NCBI RefSeq assembly: GCF_029846235.1
Contig: NZ_JARVWP010000004.1
Span: 186,001 to 250,000, forward strand
DNA length: 64,000 nt
Direction: 5' to 3'
Source: Bradyrhizobium sp. CER78
Lineage (GTDB): Bacteria > Pseudomonadota > Alphaproteobacteria > Rhizobiales > Xanthobacteraceae
Positions within the stretch are counted from its first letter, which is position 1; each line of letters begins with the position of its first letter. Positions 36,209 to 47,698 of the stretch are shown in pieces. The notes beneath the pieces are model-generated. The model worked only from the letters and a program-made list of their open reading frames with translations. It searched no databases and was not told the origin of the DNA. Position numbers and translations under genes: made by a program.

Positions 36209-36345
36209 AGCGGGTTCCGGCTGCCGGCCCCCCAAAGGACGCCTGTTGAGGGCTCGCCCATTGGAGCTCGGCATGATTGCAATCCATTGAGCTGCCCGGT
36301 ACGTCAATGCTCCGGCCGATGCAAGGGGACGGATCAGTTCCGCCG

Positions 36346-36825
36346 ATGAACCACACTCTTCCCAAACCGTCTCGCGCGGCTTCCGCGCGCGGGTTCTTCA
36401 CGCGCTTCCGCGCCATCGCGGTCGTTGGCCTGTTCTGCGCCGCCGCGCTCGGCGGCTGCGCCGGTGAGCAATTCCAGAAGGGCTACATCCTGCCCGACGG
36501 CGCGCTCGAGCAGATTCCGATCGGCGCGAGCCAGGATCAGGTGCTGATCGTGCTCGGCACGCCCTCGACGGTCGCGACGCTGGACGGCGAGGTGTTCTAT
36601 TACATCTCGCAGCGGACCTCGCGCCCGGTCGCCTTCATGAATCAGCGGGTGGTCGACCAGCGCGTCATCGCGGTCTATTTCGACAAGAACCGCCAGGTGC
36701 GCCGGCTCGCCAATTACGGCCTGAAGGACGGCAAGATCTTCGACTTCGTCAGCCGGTCCACGCCGACGTCGGGCCAGGAAATGTCCTACCTGACACCGCT
36801 GTTCAAGTTGCTGAGCTTTAATTAG
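36346..36825 (+). CDS. bamE: Outer-membrane assembly lipoprotein BamE (SmpA/OmlA)
   Basis: A 159-residue lipoprotein of the BAM complex. A long N terminus leads to a signal with lipobox ALGGC (~34-38). The SmpA/OmlA domain follows: LEQIPIGASQDQVLIVLGTPSTVATLDGEVFYYISQRT...VVDQRVIAVYFDKNRQV. The start at 36346 (MNHTLPKPS) is preferred, with ATG 36310 as alternative. It is divergent from the chaperone gene, a conserved alphaproteobacterial arrangement. Confidence 0.92.
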   Translation: MNHTLPKPSRAASARGFFTRFRAIAVVGLFCAAALGGCAGEQFQKGYILPDGALEQIPIGASQDQVLIVLGTPSTVATLDGEVFYYISQRTSRPVAFMNQRVVDQRVIAVYFDKNRQVRRLANYGLKDGKIFDFVSRSTPTSGQEMSYLTPLFKLLSFN

Positions 36826-36826
36826 G

Positions 36827-36875
36827 AGCCTGATCCGGAAAAGTGCGAAGCGGTTTTCCGAAAAGATCATGCTCA
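36827..36875. repeat. REP-like palindrome, family F copy 1
   Basis: Inverted repeat GAGCCTGATCCGGAAAAG ... TTTTCCGAAAAGATCATGCTC directly after the bamE stop. A copy in the opposite orientation lies at 45496-45543. Confidence 0.72.
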
Positions 36876-36885
36876 AATAAAAATT

Positions 36886-36923
36886 AAAGCGCGATAGCGA
36901 TTCAACGCAACACATCGCGCTTT
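36886..36923 (+). terminator. Likely bamE terminator
   Basis: Stem AAAGCGCGAT / ATCGCGCTTT with an 18-base loop, T-rich after the stem. The stem sequence closely matches the terminator at 10329-10367, so it may belong to the same dispersed element. Confidence 0.5.
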
Positions 36924-37019
36924 AGCGCGAAGGAAACTGCGCCAAGTTGTCGCGCTTGCCCGATGGGCAAGCGGTCCCCTAGGCTTGCTCGCAAACAAAA
37001 GCCTGCAGGGGGTAAGCGC

Positions 37020-38027
37020 GTGAGAGCCAAGAGTTTTTCCCGTCGTACGGTATTGTCCGGCACGGCCGCGTTGGCGGCCGCATCGATCCTGCCGCGCGCG
37101 AGCCTCGGGGCCGGCGACTGGCGGCCGACCGAGACGGTTCGGATCATCGTGCCGGCGGCGGCCGGAGGCTCGACCGACGTGATGGGGCGGCTGCTGGCCG
37201 CGCACTTGCAGCCGCTCTGGGGCCAGTCGGTGGTGGTGGAGAATCGCTCCGGCGCCGGCGGCACCATCGGCACATCAGAGGTCGCGCGCAGCAAGGGCGA
37301 CGGCCACACCATCCTGATCGGCAATCCCGGCCCGAACGCGATCGCCTTCAGCATCTTCCGCAACCTGACCTACAAGGCCGACCAGTTGCAGGCGGTCTCC
37401 AACATGATCCGGATCCCGAACATCGTCTCGGCGCATCCATCGACCGGGATCAAGTCGATCCCCGAACTGATCGCCTATCTGAAGAAGAACCCCGACAAGC
37501 TCACCTACGGCTCGTCCGGCACCGGACAGAGCCCTCACCTCACCGGCGCCTGGTTCCTGCAACTCACCGGGCTGAAGATGACGCATGTGCCGTTCCGCGG
37601 CGCTGGCCCCGCGCTGCAGGCCGGGCTCGCCGGCGACATCCAGATCCTGTTCGACAATCTCTATCCGTCGCTGCCGCAGGTGCTGGACGGCAAGCTGAAT
37701 GGGCTTTGCGTCACCACCACCGACCGCAGCGACTCCGCGCCCAATCTGCCTGTCATGCGCGAGGGCGCGCCGGAGCTCGCCAAGTTCGACGTCGCCTCAT
37801 GGTTCGGCGTGTTCCTGCCGAAGACCGCGCCTGCGCCCGTGGTCGACGAGCTGAACCGCCAGATCAAGGCGATGCTGGAGCGCGACGACGTCAGGAAGAA
37901 CATCGCCGGCATGGGCGCCCGCGCCGACTACGGCACGCCGCAGCAGTTCTCCGATTTCGTCGACGCGGAGACCAAGAAGTTCGCCGCCATCATCGAGAAG
38001 GAAGGCTTGCAGATGGAGGTCAAGTGA
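37020..38027 (+). CDS. Bug/TctC-type tripartite tricarboxylate transporter substrate-binding protein, Tat-exported
   Basis: A 335-residue periplasmic binding protein. The GTG start at 37020 follows AGGGGG and gives a twin-arginine signal (SFSRRTVLSGTAALAAASI). The Bug family segments follow: VRIIVPAAAGGSTDVMGRLLA, VVENRSGAGGTIGTSEVARS, MIRIPNIVSAHPSTGIKS and THVPFRGAGPALQAGLAGDIQILFDN. These bind organic acids such as citrate. No membrane partner is adjacent, so it probably serves a remote transporter. Confidence 0.9.
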   Translation: MRAKSFSRRTVLSGTAALAAASILPRASLGAGDWRPTETVRIIVPAAAGGSTDVMGRLLAAHLQPLWGQSVVVENRSGAGGTIGTSEVARSKGDGHTILIGNPGPNAIAFSIFRNLTYKADQLQAVSNMIRIPNIVSAHPSTGIKSIPELIAYLKKNPDKLTYGSSGTGQSPHLTGAWFLQLTGLKMTHVPFRGAGPALQAGLAGDIQILFDNLYPSLPQVLDGKLNGLCVTTTDRSDSAPNLPVMREGAPELAKFDVASWFGVFLPKTAPAPVVDELNRQIKAMLERDDVRKNIAGMGARADYGTPQQFSDFVDAETKKFAAIIEKEGLQMEVK

Positions 38028-38037
38028 CGGCGCAGCC

Positions 38038-38117
38038 GTCATTCCGGGGCGGTCCGCAGGACCGAACCCGGAATCTCGAGATTCCGGGTTCGCCTCTTCG
38101 AGGCGCCCCGGAATGAC
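38038..38117. repeat. Palindromic repeat, family C copy 2
   Basis: Ends GTCATTCCGGGGCGG and CGCCCCGGAATGAC with the same central GGAATCTCGAGATTCC palindrome as the 23667 copy. Adjacent bases have compensating changes (GTCCGCAGGAC stem). Confidence 0.82.
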
Positions 38118-38163
38118 GGGCAGCCAAGGGTGCAATCCGCTGCGGAGCACGCTGCGGCCAATG

Positions 38164-38319
38164 CTACGACGACTTGTTGATCTTCTTGACCTTGGCGTCG
38201 GTTGCTTCGATCGACATCGCCAGCTCCATGATTGCCTGCGACAGCAGCTCGATGGCTTCCTTCTGATCCTGCGACTTGGAGGCGCGCAGCGCATAGTTCC
38301 GGGCGGATGAGAGCGACAT
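38164..38319 (-). CDS. Small conserved-type hypothetical protein (51 aa)
   Basis: A 51-residue frame that falls below usual ORF cut-offs. It starts at ATG 38319 with GGAG upstream and reads MSLSSARNYALRASKSQ, then an amphipathic Glu/Ala/Leu helix (KEAIELLSQAIMELAMSIEATD) and a Lys-rich tail ending NKSS. The composition is that of a genuine soluble helical protein. It lies alone between two repeats, downstream of a Tat-exported binding protein. No function is recognised. Confidence 0.72.
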   Translation of the reverse strand: MSLSSARNYALRASKSQDQKEAIELLSQAIMELAMSIEATDAKVKKINKSS

Positions 38320-38358
38320 CGATTGATCTCCGTGTTGTCTGCGTCTGGTTCTGGCGTT

Positions 38359-38474
38359 GTAGGGCGGATTAGCCGACTACATCCGCGGTCGTTCAACGAG
38401 CGAAGGCGGAAGGCGTAATCCGCCGCCGCGGCAATATCCATCGGTGGATTACGCTTCGCTAATCCACCCTACGA
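38359..38474. repeat. Palindromic repeat (GTAGGGTGGATTAGC type)
   Basis: Inverted repeat with left arm GTAGGGCGGATTAGCC and right arm GGATTACGCTTCGCTAATCC and CACCCTAC. This repeat type is widespread in proteobacterial genomes. A single copy is seen here. Confidence 0.6.
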
Positions 38475-38486
38475 TTCTTCCAACAA

Positions 38487-38516
38487 AAACCCCGCGGCTC
38501 GCACCGCGGGGTTTTG
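38487..38516 (-). terminator. hppA terminator
   Basis: Stem AAACCCCGCGG / CCGCGGGGTTT with a CTCGCA loop and a T-run on the minus strand, 20 bases beyond the hppA stop. Confidence 0.82.
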
Positions 38517-38536
38517 CATTCGTCTATGTCGCGCGC

Positions 38537-40657
<2,121 letters not shown>

Positions 40658-40879
40658 TGAATGTTGCCTCAGATCCTTGATGTAACCCCCGCGCCTTCTT
40701 GTGCCGCTAGGGGGCGGCAGGCGCTTATTTTGCGAGGACAACCCTCCCCAAAAACGGATTGCCTCAAATCGGGCGCGACCTTGCCAAAATCGTTACCGCT
40801 GCGCAACGCCACCTACGGCCGAAAACGCCGATATCGGCAGCTATTTAGAAGGAAAATCGGCGCAGTCCGGCTGGGAATT

Positions 40880-41881
40880 CTAGAAATGGCTGTAGGACAG
40901 GCGCTGCAACTTCAGTTCCCTGCCCTGCCCGTCGAGGAAGCTTGGTGGCGACGAACCGGCAATGAGGCCGCCGATGGCGGTCACAGTGACCTTGGCCTGG
41001 CGTGCCTCTCGCAGGAAGGCGTCTGCGCGATCGCCAGGCACCGCGCATAGCAGTTCGTAGTCGTCGCCGCCGGCGACCAGGGTCTCGATCCCCACGGCCT
41101 TGCGTGCGAGCAGCCCCGCGGCCGCAGATGACAACGGAATGCTCGGCACGTTGATCACGGCCGTCACACCGCTGGCTGCACAAAGCTTGGCCAGATCGCC
41201 GGCGAGACCGTCGGACACATCCATCGCCGCGCTGGCGTGGGCGCGGACGGCGCGGGCAAGTGCGTTGCGCGGCTGCGGAACACGGTAGCGGGCGGCGAGA
41301 AAATCCCGCCCGGCGGCATCGTCCGCCAGCGCCGCCGCGACCGGCCCTCCTTGCAGCACATCGAGACCGAGCGCGGCATCGCCGATCGTGCCGGTGACGA
41401 ACACGCGATCGCCCGCCTGCGCGCCGGCGCGATGCACCATCTTGCCCTGTGGCAGCCGGCCGAACGCGGTGATCGAGATCATCAGCGGCCCTGGCGTGGA
41501 GACTGTATCGCCGCCGAGCAATGGACAGCCAAAATCGGCAGCGTCCTCGCCAAGCGCCCGGGCGAACGGCTTCAGCCAGCTCTCATCGACCTTGCGCACG
41601 GCCAGCGTCAGCACGAAGCCCGCAGGCAGAGCGCCCTTGGCCGCGATGTCGGAGAGGTTCACCCGCAGCGCCTTGCGCGCCAGCGTGTCGGGCGGATCAT
41701 CGGGGAGGAAATGCACGCCCTCGACGATGGCATCCGTGGTGACCACGATGTCCTCGCCGGCCGCCCGCAGCGCGGCGGCATCATCGTCGAGACCGAACGC
41801 GCCCGGATCAGTCGCCAGCGGCTTGAAATAGCGCGCGATCAGGGAGTCTTCGCCGGAGGGATTATCGTGACGCTCTGCCAT
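40880..41881 (-). CDS. thiL: Thiamine-monophosphate kinase ThiL
   Basis: ATP-dependent last step of thiamine diphosphate synthesis. At 333 residues it has the family motifs FGLDDDAAALRA, IVVTTDAIVEGVHFLPDDP, VNLSDIAAKGA, LLGGDTVSTPG and AMDVSDGLAGDLAKL, plus AGGDDYELLCAVP near the end. The start at 41881 is used because the upstream extension enters a palindromic repeat. It is downstream of nusB in a conserved rib-nusB-thiL order. Confidence 0.95.
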   Translation of the reverse strand: MAERHDNPSGEDSLIARYFKPLATDPGAFGLDDDAAALRAAGEDIVVTTDAIVEGVHFLPDDPPDTLARKALRVNLSDIAAKGALPAGFVLTLAVRKVDESWLKPFARALGEDAADFGCPLLGGDTVSTPGPLMISITAFGRLPQGKMVHRAGAQAGDRVFVTGTIGDAALGLDVLQGGPVAAALADDAAGRDFLAARYRVPQPRNALARAVRAHASAAMDVSDGLAGDLAKLCAASGVTAVINVPSIPLSSAAAGLLARKAVGIETLVAGGDDYELLCAVPGDRADAFLREARQAKVTVTAIGGLIAGSSPPSFLDGQGRELKLQRLSYSHF

Positions 41882-41903
41882 ATCGTGCGCCTTACCCTCA
41901 GCT

Positions 41904-42004
41904 GTCATCGCCCGGCTTGACCGGGCGATCCAGTACGCCGCGGAAGCCGTTGTTGCCAATAACCGCCGCGGCGTACTGGATCGCCCGCATGCGCGGGTGA
42001 TGAC
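41904..42004. repeat. Mosaic palindromic repeat, family B copy 2
   Basis: Left arm GTCATCGCCCGG, TTGA, CCGGGCGATCCAGTACGCCG; right arm CGGCGTACTGGATCGCCC with ATGCGCGGG and TGATGAC. Both halves of the core ATCCAGTACGCCGCGG / CCGCGGCGTACTGGAT are complementary here, unlike the other copies. Confidence 0.82.
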
Positions 42005-42019
42005 GACGGAAAATGTGGT

Positions 42020-42514
42020 TCAGTTCCGCACAAACTCGTCGCCGCGGAACTGGCGCGCGATCTGGTCGAGCACGGCATTGACCATGCCGGTCTCGTCCTT
42101 CTCGACAAAGGCATGCGCGACGTCGACATATTCGGACACCACCACGCGGCCCGGCACGTCCTTGCGATGTTCGAGCTCGTAGGATCCTGCGCGCAGCACC
42201 GCCCGAAGGATCGCGTCGATCCGCTTCAGCGGCCAGCCCTTCGACAGCGCCTCGTCGATCAGGGGATCGAGCTTGGCCTGGTCGCGCACCACGCCGGAGA
42301 CGACGTCGCGGAAGAACGCGGCTTCCGCCGGCAGATATTTGTCACCCTCGACCTCGTTGCCGAGCCAGTGGCTCTCGAACTCGGCGAAGATGTCGTTGAT
42401 CCCGGCGCCGCCGATGTCCATCTGGTACAGCGCCTGCACAGCAGCGAGCCGCGCCGCGCCGCGCCGGTTGGCTTTCCTGTCAGCGGGTTTGCCGGGTTTG
42501 TTGTTCTCAGCCAT
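42020..42514 (-). CDS. nusB: Transcription antitermination factor NusB
   Basis: A 164-residue all-alpha factor for ribosomal-RNA antitermination. Features are RRGAARLAAVQALYQMDIGG, LDPLIDEALSKGWPLKRIDAILRAVLRAGSYEL and VVVSEYVDVAHAFVEKDETGMVNAVLD. The N-terminal Lys/Arg-rich extension is typical. It is two bases after the ribH stop, so it is co-transcribed with ribH. Confidence 0.95.
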   Translation of the reverse strand: MAENNKPGKPADRKANRRGAARLAAVQALYQMDIGGAGINDIFAEFESHWLGNEVEGDKYLPAEAAFFRDVVSGVVRDQAKLDPLIDEALSKGWPLKRIDAILRAVLRAGSYELEHRKDVPGRVVVSEYVDVAHAFVEKDETGMVNAVLDQIARQFRGDEFVRN

Positions 42515-42516
42515 GG

Positions 42517-43008
42517 TCAGGCCTTTGCCAGGCGGCGTTTGATCCGCAGCATCGCGATCGCCGCGCGCGCGGCGTCGCCGCCCTTGTTCAACTCGCTGGC
42601 GCGCGCCCGCGCCCAGGCCTGCGCCTCGGTGTTGACGGTGAGGATGCCGTTGCCGAGCGGAAATTTTCGGCTCACGGCCAGATCCATCAAGCCGCGCGAG
42701 GACTCCATCGAGACGATCTCGAAATGGATGGTGTCGCCGCGCACCACGCAGCCCAGCGCGATCGCCGCGTCATAGGGCTTGCCGTTCGCTTCAGCGGCAT
42801 CGATCGCAATCGCGATTGCGGCCGGAATCTCAAGCGCGCCGGGCACCGTGATGACGTCGTGGCTGGCACCGGCCGTCTTCAGCTCGGCGAGCGCGCCTTC
42901 CAGCAGCGCATCCTGGATGTCGTCATAAAACCGAGCCTCGACGATCAGCACGCGAGCGCCTGTGATGTCGGTCTGGTCCTTCAGGGGTGCGCGCCGCGCG
43001 TCAGCCAT
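42517..43008 (-). CDS. ribH: 6,7-dimethyl-8-ribityllumazine synthase RibH
   Basis: Penultimate step of riboflavin synthesis, forming icosahedral or decameric assemblies. The 163-residue protein has [74 protein letters not shown]. The catalytic His is in TIHFE. It is followed by nusB two bases later. A 13-base palindrome 23 bases upstream may act in its control. Confidence 0.95.
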   Translation of the reverse strand: MADARRAPLKDQTDITGARVLIVEARFYDDIQDALLEGALAELKTAGASHDVITVPGALEIPAAIAIAIDAAEANGKPYDAAIALGCVVRGDTIHFEIVSMESSRGLMDLAVSRKFPLGNGILTVNTEAQAWARARASELNKGGDAARAAIAMLRIKRRLAKA

Positions 43009-43030
43009 TTTCGTTCCATATGTTCTGCAT

Positions 43031-43063
43031 GTTGACAGTCAACGCCCATGTAATTTGTCAACG
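43031..43063. promoter_or_regulatory. Operator/promoter candidate upstream of ribH
   Basis: A 13-base palindrome GTTGACAGTCAAC at 43031-43043 and another GTCAACG at 43057-43063. On the minus strand these include TTGACA and TTGACT, which could be -35 elements. Function is not established. Confidence 0.3.
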
Positions 43064-43118
43064 GGCGTGTTTGTAGTCGCCGCGAGGCGGTATTCCAAGC
43101 ACGAATGCGCCTGACGCC

Positions 43119-43220
43119 GTCATTCCGGGGCGATGCGAAGCATCGAACCCGGAATCTCGAGATTCCCCGATGCACAATTGTGCATCTGCGGTCTGGTCCT
43201 TCGGACCATCCCGGAATGAC
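43119..43220. repeat. Palindromic repeat, family C copy 3 (rearranged)
   Basis: Shares the left arm with copies at 23667 and 38038 and the central GGAATCTCGAGATTCC, then diverges into a new hairpin (GATGCACAATTGTGCATC) before the terminal GGAATGAC. Confidence 0.75.
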
Positions 43221-43241
43221 CGCTGCGTGACGGCTACGCCG

Positions 43242-43850
43242 TCATTTCATCTCCGACAGCCGCGCGGCGTAGCGGGCCATCAGATCGACCTCGATATTGA
43301 CCTCGCTGCCGGCCTTCCAGCCGCTCAGGGTCGTGACGCTGAGCGTATGCGGGATGATCAGCACCGAAAACGTGACGTCATCGACCGTGTTCACGGTCAG
43401 CGACACGCCGTCCAGCGTGACCGAGCCCTTTGCCGCGATGAAACGCGCCAGTTCGCGGGTGGTTCTGAGCTCAAAGCGCGCCATGTCGGGCAGATCGTCG
43501 CGCTTGACGATGGTGGCGATGCCGTCGGCATGCCCGGCCACGATGTGACCGCCGAGCTCGTCGCCGATCTTGAGCGCGCGCTCGAGGTTGAGCTTGCCGC
43601 CCTGCGCCCAATGCTTGGCGGTGGTCATGCCGAGCGTCTCGGCCGCGGCATCGACGTCGAACCAGGTCTTGCCGTCGGCGGTGCCGGAGGCGACCACGGT
43701 GAGGCAAACGCCGTTGCAGGCGATCGAGGCGCCGTCGGCGATCGTAGTCTGGTCGTAGTCGCAGGCAATCCGCAACCGGTGCAGCTGCCCCTGCGCCACT
43801 GGCTTCAGGCTGGTGATCTCACCGATATCGGTGACAATTCCGGTAAACAT
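43242..43850 (-). CDS. ribE: Riboflavin synthase alpha chain RibE
   Basis: Dismutates two lumazine molecules to riboflavin. The 202-residue protein is a tandem lumazine-binding repeat. Domain 1 starts [15 protein letters not shown] with the GVCLTVV motif; domain 2 has HIVAGHADGIATIV and GVSLTVN. The ATG overlaps the ribD stop (TAATG). It is separated from ribH by a repeat but on the same strand. Confidence 0.95.
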   Translation of the reverse strand: MFTGIVTDIGEITSLKPVAQGQLHRLRIACDYDQTTIADGASIACNGVCLTVVASGTADGKTWFDVDAAAETLGMTTAKHWAQGGKLNLERALKIGDELGGHIVAGHADGIATIVKRDDLPDMARFELRTTRELARFIAAKGSVTLDGVSLTVNTVDDVTFSVLIIPHTLSVTTLSGWKAGSEVNIEVDLMARYAARLSEMK

Positions 43851-44998
43851 TACGCACGCTCGTAGATATTGAGACTGTCTTTGCCGAGGGTTTCGCTAGC
43901 ACGAAGGCGGAAGGTCGGCGACTGCGTGATTGCGTCGAGCGGCATTGCGTCCAGCGCGGGAACGCCGTCGGCGCCGATCGCATCAGGTCCGCGCAACAGC
44001 CAGATTTCATCGACGAGGCCCGCCGCCACGAAAGAATTTGCCACGCGAGACCCGCCCTCGACCAAGAGCCGCGTGATTCCCTTCTCCGCCAGCGCATGCA
44101 GAACGGCGGGCAGATCGAGCCCCGCAGGCGTGCTGGCGGCAACGCGGATCACCTTAGCACCGGCAGCGCCGAGCTTCACCGCGGCGGGGGCTTCCGCCAT
44201 GTCTGAGGTCATCACCCAGAGCGGCGTCTCGCGCGCGGAATGCACCATTCGGCTGTCGCCCGAGATCCGCAGCGCACGATCCAGCACCACACGCACCGGC
44301 GAACGCGCCGCCATGCCGGGCAGCCGGCAGGTCAGAAGCGGATCGTCGGCCTTGACCGTGCCGATCCCGACCAGGATCGCATCGCACTGCGCGCGCAGCA
44401 GATGCACGCGGGTCCGCGCCGCCTCCCCTGATATCGCAACCGGCTTGTGCCCGTGCGCCGCGATCTTGTCGTCGGCGGATACCGCGAGCTTGAGGATCAC
44501 ATGCGGGCGCTTGTCCGTGATGCGACGGAAATGTCCGGCATGGTCGCGCGCGGCCTCCGCCTGGCACAGCCCGACATCGACCGCGATGCCGGCGGCGCGC
44601 AGTTTCGCGTGCCCCTTCCCGCCGACCTCCGGATTGGGGTCCTCGATCGCCGACACCACGCGGGCGAGCCCCGCCGCGACCACGGCGTCCGCACAGGGCG
44701 GCGAGCGGCCGAAATGCGAGCAGGGTTCGAGCGTGACATAGAGCGTGGCGCCGCGGGCCGCGTCGCCCGCGCGGCGGAGCGCCTCGACCTCGGCATGCGG
44801 CCGGCCGCCTGCTTGCGTCCAGCCGCGGCCGACAATCACGCCGTCCTTGACGATCACGGCGCCGACCGCCGGATTGGGCCAGGTGCGCCCGAGCCCGCGG
44901 CGGCCGAGCGCCAGCGCGAGCTGCATGAAGCGCAGATCGGCGGCTTTGGCCTCTTTGGATTTCTGCGCGAACTGGTCTTCGAGAATGCGAAAGATCAT
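43850..44998 (-). CDS. ribD: Bifunctional riboflavin deaminase/reductase RibD
   Basis: Two steps of the riboflavin pathway from GTP product. An N-terminal deaminase with the zinc motif HAEVEAL and [16 protein letters not shown] (residues ~75-110) is joined to a C-terminal reductase ([47 protein letters not shown]). The start at 44998 overlaps the nrdR stop. The length of 382 residues is normal. Confidence 0.95.
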   Translation of the reverse strand: MIFRILEDQFAQKSKEAKAADLRFMQLALALGRRGLGRTWPNPAVGAVIVKDGVIVGRGWTQAGGRPHAEVEALRRAGDAARGATLYVTLEPCSHFGRSPPCADAVVAAGLARVVSAIEDPNPEVGGKGHAKLRAAGIAVDVGLCQAEAARDHAGHFRRITDKRPHVILKLAVSADDKIAAHGHKPVAISGEAARTRVHLLRAQCDAILVGIGTVKADDPLLTCRLPGMAARSPVRVVLDRALRISGDSRMVHSARETPLWVMTSDMAEAPAAVKLGAAGAKVIRVAASTPAGLDLPAVLHALAEKGITRLLVEGGSRVANSFVAAGLVDEIWLLRGPDAIGADGVPALDAMPLDAITQSPTFRLRASETLGKDSLNIYERA

Positions 44999-45477
44999 TT
45001 TCGCAACGTTGCGAGCCGCGGGTCCTCTTCGCCGGTCAACTCGTCGAGCACAGCCTCGAAGTCCTTGGCCTCGCGGAAATTGCGATAGACCGAGGCGAAG
45101 CGCACATAGGCGACGTCGTCGAGCTGGCGCAGATGCTCCATCACGATCTCGCCGATCGCCTCGGATGAAACCTCCGCCTCGCCGCCGCTTTCGAGCTCGC
45201 GAACGATGGTGGACACCATCTTCTCGACCCGCTCCGACTCCACCGGGCGCTTGCGCAGCGAGATCTGCAGCGAGCGCACCAGCTTGTCGCGGTCGAACGG
45301 CACGCGGCGGCCGTTGCGCTTGATCACGGTGAGCTCGCGCAGCTGCACCCGCTCGAAGGTCGTGAAGCGGAAGTTGCAGGCCATGCACACACGCCGCCTG
45401 CGGATGACGGCGGAGTCCTCGGTCGGACGCGAGTCCTTGACCTGCGTATCGAGAGAATTGCAGCTCGGGCAGCGCAT
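44995..45477 (-). CDS. nrdR: Transcriptional repressor NrdR
   Basis: A 160-residue ATP-cone regulator of ribonucleotide reductase genes. The zinc ribbon [43 protein letters not shown] is complete with four cysteines. The ATP-cone follows ([29 protein letters not shown]). It lies between glyA and ribD, a common Rhizobiales order, and overlaps ribD by four bases. Confidence 0.97.
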   Translation of the reverse strand: MRCPSCNSLDTQVKDSRPTEDSAVIRRRRVCMACNFRFTTFERVQLRELTVIKRNGRRVPFDRDKLVRSLQISLRKRPVESERVEKMVSTIVRELESGGEAEVSSEAIGEIVMEHLRQLDDVAYVRFASVYRNFREAKDFEAVLDELTGEEDPRLATLRK

Positions 45478-45495
45478 CCGACGGGACCTTTATTT

Positions 45496-45543
45496 GCGCA
45501 TGATCTATTCGGAAAACCGGTACCCACTTTTCCGGATCATGCG
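45496..45543. repeat. REP-like palindrome, family F copy 2
   Basis: Inverted repeat GCGCATGATC ... TTCGGAAAACCGG ... CTTTTCCGGATCATGCG, the reverse-orientation partner of the 36827 copy. It lies between nrdR and glyA. Confidence 0.75.
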
Positions 45544-45551
45544 ACCCCTTC

Positions 45552-46853
<1,302 letters not shown>

Positions 46854-47100
46854 CGGCGAAATATCTCCACCGCCGCAAGCCTTTACTTAGGATGCGGACG
46901 GTCACGAGTGGCGGTCGAAGCTGGTTTCAGAGGGTTATCACATCGCCCCAAAATGGCCAAGCGGTTGCGGTCCCCGGCGGTCAATTATGCCAGATATGGT
47001 GGGGATGGCGGGGATTGCCAGCCAGCCGGGGCCTGCCCCGGGGGCTCGGTTCCGGCCGGCTCAGGGCGCGCGCGACTGTCGTGGCCGGCAGACTTAGCAC

Positions 47101-47379
47101 TCACTTACGATGAAGTACTTCCTTACGATGAAGTACTTCGTCGGCCGCCCGGATAAGATCATCAACCTTCGCTTGTTCCGATGAACTTAGCTCGTTTCTG
47201 TCCTGAGCCCGGATGCTCTTGAGCGCAGCCGCCAACTCACCCCAACCGTCGGTCATGCCGTTGAAGGCAAGGAATGGACTAAGGATGCGCGATAGAGGCG
47301 AGAGCAATCGTCGCTCACACCAGCCATCGATCAGGCCCTTCAACTCCGCAGAAAATTCATCGCTCGATCTGTAAGCCAT
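47101..47379 (-). CDS. Small hypothetical protein with terminal tandem duplication
   Basis: A 92-residue protein starting ATG 47379 (MAYRSSDEFSAELKGLIDGWCERRLL ... GMTDGWGELAAALKSIRAQ). The composition suggests a real soluble protein, and the pattern recalls conserved small rhizobial proteins of unknown function. The C terminus carries a repeated EVLHRK sequence encoded by an exact 18-base tandem repeat (47104-47139). It is downstream of no obvious partner. Confidence 0.7.
   Translation of the reverse strand: MAYRSSDEFSAELKGLIDGWCERRLLSPLSRILSPFLAFNGMTDGWGELAAALKSIRAQDRNELSSSEQAKVDDLIRAADEVLHRKEVLHRK
47104..47139. repeat. Exact 18-base tandem repeat
   Basis: Two identical 18-base units (47104-47121 and 47122-47139), each CTTACGATGAAGTACTTC, within the 3' end of the small gene. 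The unit length is a multiple of three, so it adds six residues in frame. Confidence 0.95.
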
Positions 47380-47698
47380 CGCCGAACCTGCATTAGGACG
47401 CTCTGATGATCAACATGGGCGGCAGGACTGTATCCCTTTTTCGACGCGAGCCAATGTGTTCGCTCGATCATGATCCATCGGATTACGAGACGAATTTTGA
47501 ATCGTTCTTTGAATCGTTCAACACTGGATTGATTCAAGCGTCTCACGCGAGGCGTGCAATTGCGCGTCGTACTCCGTTGTCGCACAGTCACACACGCGAG
47601 CTTAGCGCACGGCTTAAATAGCTTCTAACCGCGCGCAGGCTGTCAACGAAGATCACCGTGATAACGACGCCGAAGAAAATTCTCTTCGGGGGCGTTGA
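47380..47698. other. Intergenic region upstream of the TonB receptor
   Basis: About 320 bases with no convincing gene. It contains an exact 12-base tandem repeat (TTTGAATCGTTC x2, 47496-47519) and a nearby TTGATTCAA. These may control the TonB receptor. No Fur or Irr box of a known form was recognised. Confidence 0.5.
47496..47519. repeat. 12-base tandem repeat upstream of the TonB receptor
   Basis: Exact double TTTGAATCGTTC with a near-palindromic outer part (TTGAA ... TTCAA). It lies about 180 bases before the receptor ATG and 117 bases upstream of the small gene start, so either gene could be its target. Confidence 0.6.

Noticed and set aside
47340..47621. Short frames on both strands upstream of the TonB receptor
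   Set aside because: No homologous patterns, and they cross the 12-base tandem repeat.
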